Source: Saccoglossus kowalevskii
Taxonomy: Eukaryota > Hemichordata > Enteropneusta > Harrimaniidae
Assembly: GCF_000003605.2 (NCBI RefSeq)
Contig: NW_003109094.1
Location: forward strand, 344,400-376,270
Reading direction: 5' to 3'
Length of the DNA: 31,871 nt
Shown here piece after piece: positions 22,401 to 30,289 of the stretch. Each line of letters begins with the position of its first letter. Position 1 is the first letter of the stretch. The notes below the pieces were generated by a model that worked only from the letters and a program-made list of their open reading frames with translations, did no database searches and was not told the DNA's origin. The position numbers and the translations under genes were made by a program.

Positions 22401-25400
22401 TTCAAGATTACCAAAAGAAGAATCACATTTGAAAGGTGATGTATAGTGCGTTATTTATCAAATCTGAAATTTGATATTGTCGGTAACTATGTTCATGCCA
22501 TGTCGTCGCTTTTAGAATACAGGCGATCACAGAACAATGGGGATGACTACCAAGTAAATCATTGCTTTAGTAAAGCCACACATTTTATTGAATCTTACAT
22601 CATAGTTATATTCGTCAACCAGTGTCATCCGGAACAAACTGAACATGGTTTCTGACACAGTCTCAAAGCCATCTACATCACCCCCAAACATCATCCAAAA
22701 TGCACACACTGTTGAATAAATAAATCAGACACTTGTTCGGTTGGTTTAAATTAGCATACTATACGTTGTCAATTACTGAAACGGCGCTTTATCATTGGTG
22801 GATGAATAGCATGTGATTCAGGTACATGTTCTATACGTAACCGATAAATAAGCGTCCACGCCTGTATCACTTCGCTGTATTATAATTGAAATCAAGGACT
22901 CCGCCTTTGTCCACTATATATTACTGTGCACGACAAAAACGCAAATTCTTACGGCTAATTGTTTGTGAAAAAACATCAACAAAAAACGACACGCCGTGGC
23001 CGTCGCATGTACAGGTGACTCTTTGATATCAAGCTTTTACGCAGTTCAATCAAAGATAAATAAAAGTTTTCTGGCACGTACCGTATGGAATATAGAATAC
23101 AAAATACAAAAAACTGAATCTTGCAATATCACCAAGAATATTATACAACATTACAATGAACGGACCTGAAATAGAACAGTCATCAGAGAATATTATTATT
23201 TTAGAGTGGGATCTATTTGATGGACTACTGTGCATCTATCTTGTATTTTTTTTATCTTTAATGTTGTTTTTAATAGACTCCCAAATATGTGATTTAAACA
23301 CAATATGTACAACTTATTATTTACTCTCGAAAATCTACAACTATTATTATACGTGTTGTAGGGGATGGGATGGAGTCGCACCGACAGCAACAGAAAGTTT
23401 AAGTATGACACCACACACGTACCGATTACAAGTAAATGGACGAATTCTAAATAAGTCCACCGTTATATTATGAACAGAAAAACATGTCAAGGTTCCCTTT
23501 TAATTAATTTCAATTAGTACATCTTGGTTTCGAAAGCAGGTAAAGAGCAGGCTTGGAGATGACAGTCCTGTGAAACATAATTATATTTAATGTTATGTTT
23601 ATATTAGTTGCCTACCCCGACTATAACCATCATTCTTATTTATAATAATTACAAATATTACCTAAAGATGTAAACGCCCTCGCTGGTTTAAATAATCTAA
23701 TCCACACGAAGATTACAGTGAAAGCAAAAAGTCGTATGTGTAATTTTGCGGCAGCACTTGCGTAATCCTCAAAGTTCGGGGATTCTGTTGTAGAGCCATC
23801 CCAGATGGTTTTATTTTCTTGCCATGGCGGATTACAAAGTTCATCAGACACAGCGGCTATATCCACTAAATGCAGTACAACTACTATCACTAGTAGGACA
23901 TACACAATCCAATCATATATGTTCCTGTTAAAATTATAACGCACAATTTATACATGAGCTGAGGAACAAACATTGCCTGACATTTGACAATTTCGTTTCA
24001 CTGTGATTAGTCAGGAATTTGAATATTGATAGCCGATTGAATTACAACCAAATTACGTAACGTAAACCATTTACATGAATTTCAAATGTACAATTCAAAA
24101 ATCAAACGACTATAGCTAATTTGAGTACATCACGCGAGAGTTAGACGCATAACGTCAAAGCACGTGTTGTTGTACTCAATTTTGTTTTAACCACAGGTAA
24201 ATAAACGACACAGAACGTCGCAAATGTGATGTACACCTTGGATTAAATATGACAACATCATAGTGCCTTCCGTATATTCAAATGAGTATCCTCTTACCAA
24301 AAATCGCGAAAATATGGAGCTGACTTTTTATCTACTTCGCCACGTTCGTTTTCCAGCCACCCCTTTTCCTCTGGCCATTGTTCAAGTTGATCACAATGTT
24401 CCAGATCATCATCTATGATTTTCTTCTTCCATTCTTGCCACTTCTGTAAGGACATGAAGTATACTGAATCATTAGTGAGCAGGCAGATGTTGAGCTACAC
24501 ATTCCCATATTCCATGGTATACACGTTGATGTTTTACTATTGGCTACGTATCCATCATGATCTGAACATTGAATCAGACAAATGTCTGATGGGCAATCTA
24601 GTGACAGTTTGTGCAAAATAGAAGCATCATTATCGACATAATACTTAAGCAATGAAAATGTTATTTTTGAAAAGGGCGGTGGTCGTCGCAAAACGCCTGC
24701 GCGAGATATGGGTCTCATATAAACAAAGATGGCACAGATCTACGAGACATTTATAAGCTGAAATTAGGTATTTTTTAGGCGATTGAAAGGTATCGAAGGA
24801 GTCACCGGCGGTATTAGTGCAAGTCGCAACCTGCTCAAACTCATACTTTAGATTGGTTTATAGGACAATCAATGTTTATTAATACCGTTGTCGACCTGCG
24901 TGTAATTTCGTTTGCCAATTTATATCATTCCGTCGCTAAAAGGAGAAGATTATTTCAAGTCCAAGTTCAAAAACACAAATCCAGAGAGTCGCATTCAAAA
25001 AATAATATGTAACTTACTTTGATTTTTTGTTGTGATGAATGGTACTCCTTTAGTTCTTCAAAGATGAGAATTATGGTATAACCACATGCTATAATCTAAA
25101 ATTAAATTAAAATCACGATGATTATAATGGTATAACCACATGCTATTATCTATGATCAGATTAAAATCAATGCTATACGTGTACAAATAAAAACGTTAAA
25201 GGGGAACCGCTCAATCCCATGGATTGCATCAAAGAATCATGGGACACTATTGTTTATGTTGTTTATAATGTTAATCTATCTTTTGTTATCCATTGTTATT
25301 TTAATCCAGAAAGTAAATTTGTTGTGAGATTAGGCTTAAATGGAAGGTGCCCCTTTAAAGAACTGAAACATGAAAGTTCCTCTCTTTAAAATATAAAGAA

Positions 25401-28400
25401 CTTTTAAAACGTCCGATCAGATTTCATACTCGCGCACCGGGGTCAACAAATAACACGGGGTCAACAAATAACACGGTGTCAACAAATAACACGGGATCAA
25501 TAAATAACACGGGGTCAATAAATAACACAGGGTCAACAGATAACACGAGGTCAACAAATAACACAGGGTCAACAGATAACACGGGGTCAATAAATAACAC
25601 AGGGTCAACAAATAACACGGGGTCAACAAATAACACGAGGTCAATAAATAACACAGGGTCAACAAATAACACAGGGTCAACAAATAACACAGGGTCAACA
25701 AATAACACGGGGTCAATAAATAACACAGGGTCAACAAATAACACGGGGTCAACAAATAACACGGGGTCAACAAATATCTCATGGCGTGTATCGAATATCG
25801 TAGAATATAACAAAGATAAAACATTAGGATGCCGTGGTATCACAGTTGCTCATAAGATAAATATATGTATCACTATAGCAACTCACCCACAGTATTACGC
25901 GCCATACATCTCCAGGGAAATCATAACAGCCCCGAGCATCTGGTTTTGCCAATGCTAATACAGTCCAGCATAAAATAAGTAGTAGGTCTAATAAGAAACG
26001 TTTCCAAGCACCTTTCCTGGAAACAAAATACATGGACACAAATGTGTGGTGTATAAATTAAATTCTGTCAAATTATGATTGTATAAGGAACATGCAAGAA
26101 CTTTTCCAATATTTGCTTATTTCTTCTAGTTCATAAAGATTACAAACAGAAAGTTATGGAGAATTTCATTTCAACATCATTTGTTAAATATTATTATTAT
26201 ACATCTGTGACATAAGCTACAGCGTGTCGTACTTTTGCAGTATTACACTGGGTATTGGCATGCTTCCATATTATGAAAGGGGAATCCCAAATATGGAACG
26301 ATTACGCACGTGAGCGTCTTCTAATAATAAAAACAAACATGGCAGCCCTCGGGGTTTGACCGGACCCTACAAAAAACATTTGCTAAAGTGTTCAAAACTT
26401 GTTGGATTTCGACATACCTACGATGTATCTTATAAGGTTATTAGGAGGATGTCCCAAAGCATGCACCAAGACAGTATGCGATCGTATCGACCTCCGCTGC
26501 GCGTCGGTCGATACTCCGGCTTTACTATGCATACTATATGGTATCGTAATAACCTCATATTAATCCCCCAAACATGGCATCGAAACAATATCCGCCGCTC
26601 GTGAAAAAAAACAAAAAAAAAAACTGTACGGTCATGTTCGAATGTGTTTCGGATGAATACCTTACTTGAAAACATTCCAACATATTTACGTCACGTTATG
26701 TATAACTCCGAAGAAAGTTTCGCCGCGGCGAATATGAAATTGTGCAAGGAACGCAAACGAATGCTTTTCGCTAGCATTTGGGGTTGTTGCATCTCGTTAA
26801 CTCATGAATAAATGTAGAAAAGGTTGTTAATAAAGTTATGACTTAGGCTGTTCGGGATCGCATAGATGTCACACGGCCTCCGTGCATAATTTGCGGTGTT
26901 ATGTATACATACCTTGCAAATTGCTCCCATTTGACTTCTATGAGTTTCGTGAAAACAGGGTGTGTAATTAAATCTAGTTGATTATTCTCAACAATAACTT
27001 CCATCTGTAAGTGAAACATTAACTGTTTAGTCGTAACCTATGCGACTACATAGAGGGCCACATCAATCAATTGAGATCGAGCATTCCAGCACTATTCACG
27101 ATCCTGGTCAAATAATGCGAATACATCTGTAGCTATGAACGCATTGATCTGTCAGACGTTGCCATAAATCAGCTATATTTATCAAAACAACATTAAGAAA
27201 TATGCGGGGATTTTATATTAGTAATTACTTACAGGGGTTAGACCAGGTTTCGCATCCACACCTGTGAACAAAAGAAAACAAAAACACAAACCAGTTTGCA
27301 TACATAATACAAACGTAGTACACGTTGGTGTAAGTCAACGTTTACTTACAAATGCGACAATCAAATATAGCTTTCCAGAGTAATTTGAGATAACAAGATT
27401 CCAGGCTAACTTCTTGTTGCATTACTGAAACGTGTGGATGAGCATTGTCGCATATGTGGGCAGTGGGAATTATTGTTTCTCTGTCCATCTATCTGTCCAT
27501 CTCTCTGTCCGCGTGTTCATACCCCCGATTTGGGGCTTCAAGACTCCAAGGTCACTGTGCTTCCTAAACTATAGAACTACATGTACTTGCATATTCATAA
27601 GTACGTGATGACATCACCGCGGAAACGCATAGCGCTTCAATGGAGTACGTGCAGAGCTTACACTTTATTTATCGCCACCATATATGGGCATTATCGATGA
27701 CCTGATACGTGAATGCATGCTTTTCATTGGTCAACCACTTGACTCATTGTCATATACCTTCCGGATGATCAAATGGGGGATACAAAAGGGACTCTTTTCT
27801 GTCTTGGTATGGTATGGTATGGTATGGTATGGTGAATTTCGTTGCATTTCTCGTGAATATTAGAATCACATTTTCCAACACGTGGCGTTATTCTCAACGG
27901 TATTTCTGGTAATTATAGTCAGAAATACCACCGAGAAATTATAGGAGCGACGCCAAAGTGCATGAAAAATAAAAAGCGATAAAAGCATATTTCTTTACTC
28001 ATATCACACCATCAAAACTATAACCAGTCGATAATAACTTAGCTGAGCACTCACCAAAGCAAAAAGCAGGCCCCACTAAAGCGACGTCATTTGGTCACGT
28101 AAGTTTGTCCTCTTCAATCTGGAGAAAATGGCTGCCACTGAAATTACGTACGGTCTAGCGACCTGAATCCCAAGAAAACCAACATCAAACCGATCATCTG
28201 TTGACGGTTTTGTTCTGATAAGTGTTTAATAAACTTATTAACGATTGGTGATAGTTTTGATGGTGTAATATGAGGAGGAAAAAATGCGCTTTTAATGACT
28301 TTTATTCATGTGAGGAACCCGAGTTCTTCTTTATTGATAAAATCCCAGGACACCATATGTAGAAGATATGAGTAAAACATGATCACAAAGACTAACTATC

Positions 28401-29512
28401 GGCAAACTTATTGAAATACCACGTGACTAACCAGGTTTCCGTGTTTCCAGTTGATTCAAATAGTAGAACTGTTTGCGATTTTTGGGATTCTTTACATGGA
28501 ATTGATTTAACGCTTCTTTTGCCTGAAACAGAAAATAATTAAATTAATGATACTAAAGCGGATTTAATTTGTAAAACAGTCTAGCATAACTCATCAATAT
28601 CCCGTTTTCTTTATAATGAACTGTTTTCAGGGTTCATGGTGTTAAAATAAATATGCCAGGCACATTAAGTTTGAAAGGAATAACAAAATAACAAACATTC
28701 TTTTCAGTGTTTTGAATTTTGACTATGACAACTTTTCGGCAACTATGACGACTATCGCTAATGCGGATTCCGCAAGAAGTTCCCAACAGGTTTCAAAGAA
28801 GACAGAAACAAAACAAAACAACAACATAAAAACGAGTATGCATTTGTTAAACAACGCTTTACCACTTGTGACATTTTTGATTGCATTACAACAATACAGG
28901 ATTCGCCGTTCTTATCAATGAGATCAACTTTAGCACCAATATTCAGAAGATAACGACAGGTCACACTACGATCTAAATAAACAAACAAACAAACAAAAAT
29001 GCCGAGATATGATATCATTCATATAGTGTTGTGCTGTCTATATTATTGTTGTATGGTATTTATAGTACGTTTGAATGTATACATTCATATTTTCGAGAGG
29101 ACCTCAGATGCTTTTCGAATAATAATATATTTTTACCCACTACTTTATATTTTGTAAAAATAAAAAAACATTTTCACCGACTTGTAACAAATAACGATTT
29201 AGTTTAATAAAAGTCCGCCATTTTGCATGTTAAACTCAGGACGAACTATGGTTTTGATCATCGTTGAAATGCAGTAAAAAACCTAAATGTCGACACAAAA
29301 TACGTCTGGGAGACAACTTTCAAATCGAGCAAATAAAAAGTGTAGCTCACCCCCCATAGCTGCCACCATTATTGGTGTTCTTCCATTGTTCCCGGCAGTG
29401 TTTACATCTGCGCCACGCTTGTATAATACACCCAGGGCCTCAACTGCGTCATATGATGCAGCAATGGCCAATGGAGTCAGTTGTTGTCCATAAGTCTTGT
29501 GTTCTATTTTAG
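13421..29512 (-). CDS. Ankyrin-repeat TRP-family cation channel, 17 exons (5' partial)
   Basis: Seen: complement(join(13421..13495,15165..15234,16626..16689,17400..17622,19821..20025,21778..21893,22599..22708,23082..23165,23662..23924,24298..24443,25018..25095,25887..26016,26913..27004,27233..27261,28432..28522,28863..28972,29351..29512)). All phases agree, giving 681 residues. Approximate residues: ankyrin repeats 1-90; pre-S1 linker with LITHP and KWEQF (131-160); S1 168-184; S2 205-216; acidic linker 231-278; S3 284-304; S4 336-355; S5 378-402; pore 408-430 (MFSLFRMTLVDEYNYD); S6 442-468 (FLNLFIALLSETFVR); charged post-S6 segment with ERAKIIHSLE; coiled-coil-like 570-610; hydrophilic tail. 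Known: TRP channels are tetrameric plasma-membrane cation channels for sensory signals. Inferred: the pre-S1 region is TRPA-like, but the pore and post-S6 segment differ from TRPA1, so the subfamily is open. N-terminal ankyrin exons are missing. Confidence 0.88.
13623..14324 (+). mobile_element. Possible solo LTR
   Basis: A segment with unlike composition for this intron: it starts TGTCATG, has AATAAA near 13930 followed by a G-rich GAGAG/CTTGGGG tract, and ends near TGTACA. This layout resembles an LTR (promoter side, poly(A) signal, R-U5). No target duplication and no partner LTR were found, so this is tentative. Confidence 0.28.
14794..14985 (+). CDS. PB1-like open frame within TRP intron
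   Basis: From ATG at 14794: MYQIQILYRGGRVRQGYTDG, then HLMDFVKSKVPSLSKSLFQL and QFENDKGMTTVI, stop at 14983-14985. The pattern (basic first strand, helix, then F-x-L-x-F plus an acidic turn) resembles a PB1 domain. It may be a first exon ending at a GTATGA donor near 14948, a transposon exon, or chance. No partner exon was found. It is antisense to the TRP gene. Confidence 0.3.
   Translation: MYQIQILYRGGRVRQGYTDGKLYYNHLMDFVKSKVPSLSKSLFQLQFENDKGMTTVIMTSPFL
15165..15234 (-). CDS. TRP C-terminal tail exon
   Basis: Acceptor TTTTATAG, strong donor GTGAGT. Encodes RIELDVKDSAPHGDDGKADI and SAN. Phase fits on both sides. Confidence 0.65.
15729..15853. repeat. GC-rich fold-back repeat
   Basis: CGGTGGTCGTCGTGCAGCGCG on the left is mirrored by the complement of GCGGCGCGACGACTGCCACCC on the right. 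A related half copy in the opposite orientation lies at 24671-24718, sharing the GGTGGTCGTCG and TGGGTCTCA blocks. Confidence 0.55.
15996..16320 (-). mobile_element. GC-ended fold-back element, copy B
   Basis: Reverse-orientation homologue of copy A: starts ACGGGGGCGGAGCTACGT and contains TGAGCAACTAAATTTGCATA. It ends TACCCGGATGTTTGCCACCG. Inside a TRP intron. Confidence 0.65.
16626..16689 (-). CDS. TRP C-terminal tail exon
   Basis: Acceptor TGCCTAG, donor GTATGT. Phase 1 in, phase 2 out: GTRDFGSAHESHRGQFSEPN. Hydrophilic, no motif. Supported by splice sites and phase only. Confidence 0.65.
17047..17299 (-). mobile_element. GC-ended fold-back element, copy C
   Basis: Starts CTCGGGGCGGAGCCACGTCA and ends GCCCGGATGTCCACCGGAGA. 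TCAAC occurs near both flanks. It lies just beyond the alternative TRP stop codon at 17344. Confidence 0.65.
17400..17622 (-). CDS. TRP exon: coiled-coil-like segment
   Basis: Acceptor ATGTTTTAG. Encodes EQLNQLSERLSRSKHPGDRG, then ELADMKQQLNESTERMQTRM and DDMMNILQSLTGSK, a likely coiled coil. Donor GTATTA is weak. If it is not used, the frame runs on with GIIQFKPFKKTLVEFVHN to a stop at 17344-17346, giving a shorter last exon 17344..17622. Confidence 0.82.
17623..19820. repeat. TRP intron with low-grade interspersed repeats
   Basis: No exon seen. Motifs GTGGTTGCTATG and GGTTGCCATGGAAGTGGTTG recur around 17910 and 18120. A diverged pair of AT-rich segments (around 18540 and 18880) shares a GCATA(A/T)(T/C)TCC-AAATTTCT core. 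Confidence 0.4.
19821..20025 (-). CDS. TRP exon: post-S6 cytoplasmic segment
   Basis: Acceptor CTATTTTCAG, donor GTAAGA. Encodes VHDNVKSNALMERAKIIHSL, then KFYKYIHEKCAPLDEFYDDD and EDIPRENEG. Basic then strongly acidic; it occupies the TRP-helix position but lacks a canonical TRP box. Confidence 0.88.
20717..20763. repeat. Hairpin, perfect 11-bp stem
   Basis: GCACGGTGTTG at 20717-20727 pairs with CAACACCGTGC at 20753-20763 across a 25-nt loop. Probably part of a mobile element in a TRP intron. Confidence 0.5.
21146..21455 (+). mobile_element. GC-ended fold-back element, copy D
   Basis: Closely follows copy A inside (AAAACAAAGGCCAAAAACTC, GAAAACGGTACTTTGGGATG) and ends TTAGCTCCGCCCCGAC. The left end is degenerate. 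Same orientation as copy A, antisense to the TRP gene. Confidence 0.68.
21778..21893 (-). CDS. TRP exon: S6
   Basis: Acceptor TTGGTCAG, donor GTAAGG. Encodes GLKDEHPVMTDILVGTYLAI and TAVIFLNLFIALLSETFV. The N-L-F-I-A-L-L gate motif is a TRP hallmark. Confidence 0.92.
22599..22708 (-). CDS. TRP exon: end of S5 and pore loop
   Basis: Acceptor TTCAACAG, donor GTAAGA. Encodes CAFWMMFGGDVDGFETVSET and MFSLFRMTLVDEYNYD, which I take as pore helix and selectivity filter (L-V-D-E). Confidence 0.9.
23082..23165 (-). CDS. TRP exon: S5
   Basis: Acceptor TATTTCAG, donor GTACGT. Encodes PFIVMLYNILGDIARFSFLY and FVFYIPY. G-P-F-I-V-M-L after the S4-S5 linker is a typical TRP S5 entry. Confidence 0.9.
23662..23924 (-). 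CDS. TRP exon: S3 and S4
   Basis: Acceptor TTTTAACAG, donor GTAATA. Encodes NIYDWIVYVLLVIVVVLHLV (S3), a loop with an N-glycosylation-type site (NKT), then LHIRLFAFTVIFVWIRLFKP (S4) and ARAFTSLG, the S4-S5 linker. Confidence 0.9.
24298..24443 (-). CDS. TRP exon: acidic S2-S3 linker
   Basis: Acceptor CTTACAG, donor GTAAGA. Encodes KWQEWKKKIIDDDLEHCDQL and continues to KKSAPYFRDF, leading into the FWNIYDW start of S3. Confidence 0.85.
24671..24718 (+). repeat. Half copy of GC-rich fold-back repeat
   Basis: AAAGGGCGGTGGTCGTCGCA, then GCGCGAGATATGGGTCTCAT, matching the complement of 15799-15853 with several changes. Only one arm is seen. Confidence 0.45.
25018..25095 (-). CDS. TRP exon: S2 region
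   Basis: Acceptor ATTTTAG, donor GTAAGT; exactly 26 codons in phase 0. Encodes IIACGYTIILIFEELKEYHS and SQQKIK. The acceptor side is partly duplicated upstream at 25127-25169. Confidence 0.82.
25073..25169. repeat. Partial duplication of S2 exon's acceptor end
   Basis: ATGGTATAACCACATGCTAT and the following AT-rich block occur at 25073-25115 and again at 25127-25169, about 54 bp apart. Copy 1 includes the first 23 bases of the S2 exon; copy 2 also keeps an AG at the equivalent place but is followed by no open frame. Confidence 0.75.
25439..25775. repeat. 18-bp minisatellite, about 18.7 copies
   Basis: Unit GGGGTCAACAAATAACAC. Eighteen full copies and a partial one show limited variants at a few sites (GGGG/AGGG/GAGG; CAACAA/CAATAA/CAACAG). 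Since 18 is a multiple of three and the unit is stop-free in several frames, long artefactual frames arise (STNNTG repeats on +, CYLLTP or LFVDPV repeats on -). It lies in a TRP intron, so it is not coding. Confidence 0.95.
25887..26016 (-). CDS. TRP exon: S1
   Basis: Acceptor TTTCCAG, donor GTGAGT. Encodes KGAWKRFLLDLLLILCWTVL and ALAKPDARGCYDFPG, then DVWRVILW: first membrane segment and extracellular loop. Confidence 0.87.
26484..26514. repeat. Hairpin GTATCGACC / GGTCGATAC
   Basis: A perfect 9-bp stem with a 13-nt GC-rich loop (TCCGCTGCGCGTC). CpG-rich, unlike the surrounding intron; likely a fragment of an interspersed element. Confidence 0.5.
26913..27004 (-). CDS. TRP exon: pre-S1 linker
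   Basis: Acceptor CTTACAG, donor GTATGT. Encodes MEVIVENNQLDLITHPVFTK and LIEVKWEQFA. The H-P followed by K-W a dozen residues later resembles the segment between the last ankyrin repeat and S1 in TRPA channels. Confidence 0.87.
27233..27261 (-). CDS. TRP micro-exon (29 nt)
   Basis: Acceptor GTTCACAG, donor GTAAGT. Two bases finish a Gly codon, then VDAKPGLTP. Its 29-nt length exactly bridges phase 1 to phase 0; skipping it would break the frame. Confidence 0.75.
27478..27513. repeat. Short (TCTGTCCATCTA)-like microsatellite
   Basis: Three imperfect copies of a 12-bp CTGTCCATCTAT-like unit, followed by a GC-richer segment. Confidence 0.5.
27805..27833. repeat. (GGTAT)n microsatellite
   Basis: Five perfect GGTAT units plus a partial one, in a TRP intron. 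Confidence 0.9.
27960..28311. mobile_element. MITE-like element with ~85-bp inverted repeats
   Basis: The left arm (GCATGAAAAATAAAAAGCGA, then TCACACCATCAAAACTATAA, then GATAATAACTTA) is matched by the complement of the right arm (ACATGAATAAAAGTCATTAA, then TTACACCATCAAAACTATCA, then GTTAATAAGTTTA). The roughly 180-bp centre is non-coding. Target duplication not resolved. Confidence 0.75.
28432..28522 (-). CDS. TRP exon: helical linker after ankyrins
   Basis: Acceptor TGTTTCAG, donor GTTAGT. Encodes AKEALNQFHVKNPKNRKQFY and YLNQLETRKP, leaving one base. Charged, no domain recognised. Confidence 0.82.
28863..28972 (-). CDS. TRP exon: ankyrin repeat
   Basis: Acceptor TTTATTTAG, weak donor GTAAAG. 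Completes an Asp codon, then RSVTCRYLLNIGAKVDLIDK and NGESCIVVMQSKMSQV. Phase matches both neighbours. Confidence 0.83.
28976..28998. repeat. (AAAC)n microsatellite
   Basis: About five AAAC units directly upstream (in gene sense) of an ankyrin exon's acceptor; on the minus strand it forms a T-rich tract that could serve as the pyrimidine tract. Confidence 0.7.
29351..29512 (-). CDS. TRP exon: ankyrin repeat
   Basis: Encodes GQQLTPLAIAASYDAVEALG, then YKRGADVNTAGNNGRTPI and MVAAMG, a full ankyrin repeat and the start of the next. Donor GTGAGC. The acceptor is ambiguous: CAG ending at 29513 (preferred, better pyrimidine tract) or TAG ending at 29504. Confidence 0.85.
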
Positions 29513-30289
29513 CTGTTCAATAGAATACTAGAGGTTAAAATATATTGGAAAGATCTTCGAAAGAAATTAGCAAACAGAATATAAGATTCGGAATTAATTC
29601 GGAAACAAATTTACTACTCCCATTCCCACATCGGAACATGTTGATAATTGAATGACGTTGAAATAATTTAGAACTGTCGGCGTGCAATCAACATCAGATT
29701 GCAAATCGAGGTCATATATAGAATGAATTGGCGGCATGAATAAGCCTGTGCCCAGTAAATATTTTGACAGAGAAGCTGTGCAGGATCACAGCTTGAGAAA
29801 AACGCAGTTTCAGTTCATACTAAATTCACAAATACAATTATGAGATATATTATACCAGTGCTATAAATACATTATTGTGACGATACCCTATTTAAGTTAG
29901 TCATGTCTAAATAGAGCCTAACACATGGCTATTTGATATGATCATGCGTTCAAAGTTATGCCCACGTATATATATTCCATATATATATATTTTTTATTAT
30001 CGTCATATCAGCTTAATACATTACTTAAATAATAATATTTGTATACACTTCAGAAGAACACTTTATACGGGTTCAACCGTATCAATTAGTGATGCTGTCC
30101 ATTTCTTACTTGCCTTTTCATAATTTAGATGTAGTTCATTATTAATGGTTGTTTTGAGCTGGGACATAAAAAGCAAAATTCGTTCTTGGGGCGCATTTAT
30201 TTTGCACTATCTCTTAAAGAGAGAGTGCATGACAATAGTTAGAATTTGGTCGATAATTAATATGTTTGTTCCGGTAATAAGTGTTCTCA
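29513..30289. other. Presumed TRP intron, nothing identified
   Basis: AT-rich, with a TATATA run near 29970-29990. No further ankyrin exon is visible, so upstream exons lie beyond the LINE or outside the window. Confidence 0.45.

Noticed and set aside
23156-23473. 105-residue plus-strand frame
   Set aside because: It overlaps the antisense strand of the S5 exon and the adjacent intron, and is a shadow.
25417-25958. Long overlapping open frames of 135-160 residues on both strands
   Set aside because: They are products of the 18-bp minisatellite, stop-free because the period is a multiple of three, and lie inside an intron of the TRP gene.
27480-27520. CRISPR-like direct repeats
   Set aside because: These are short imperfect microsatellite units without spacers, in a eukaryotic intron.
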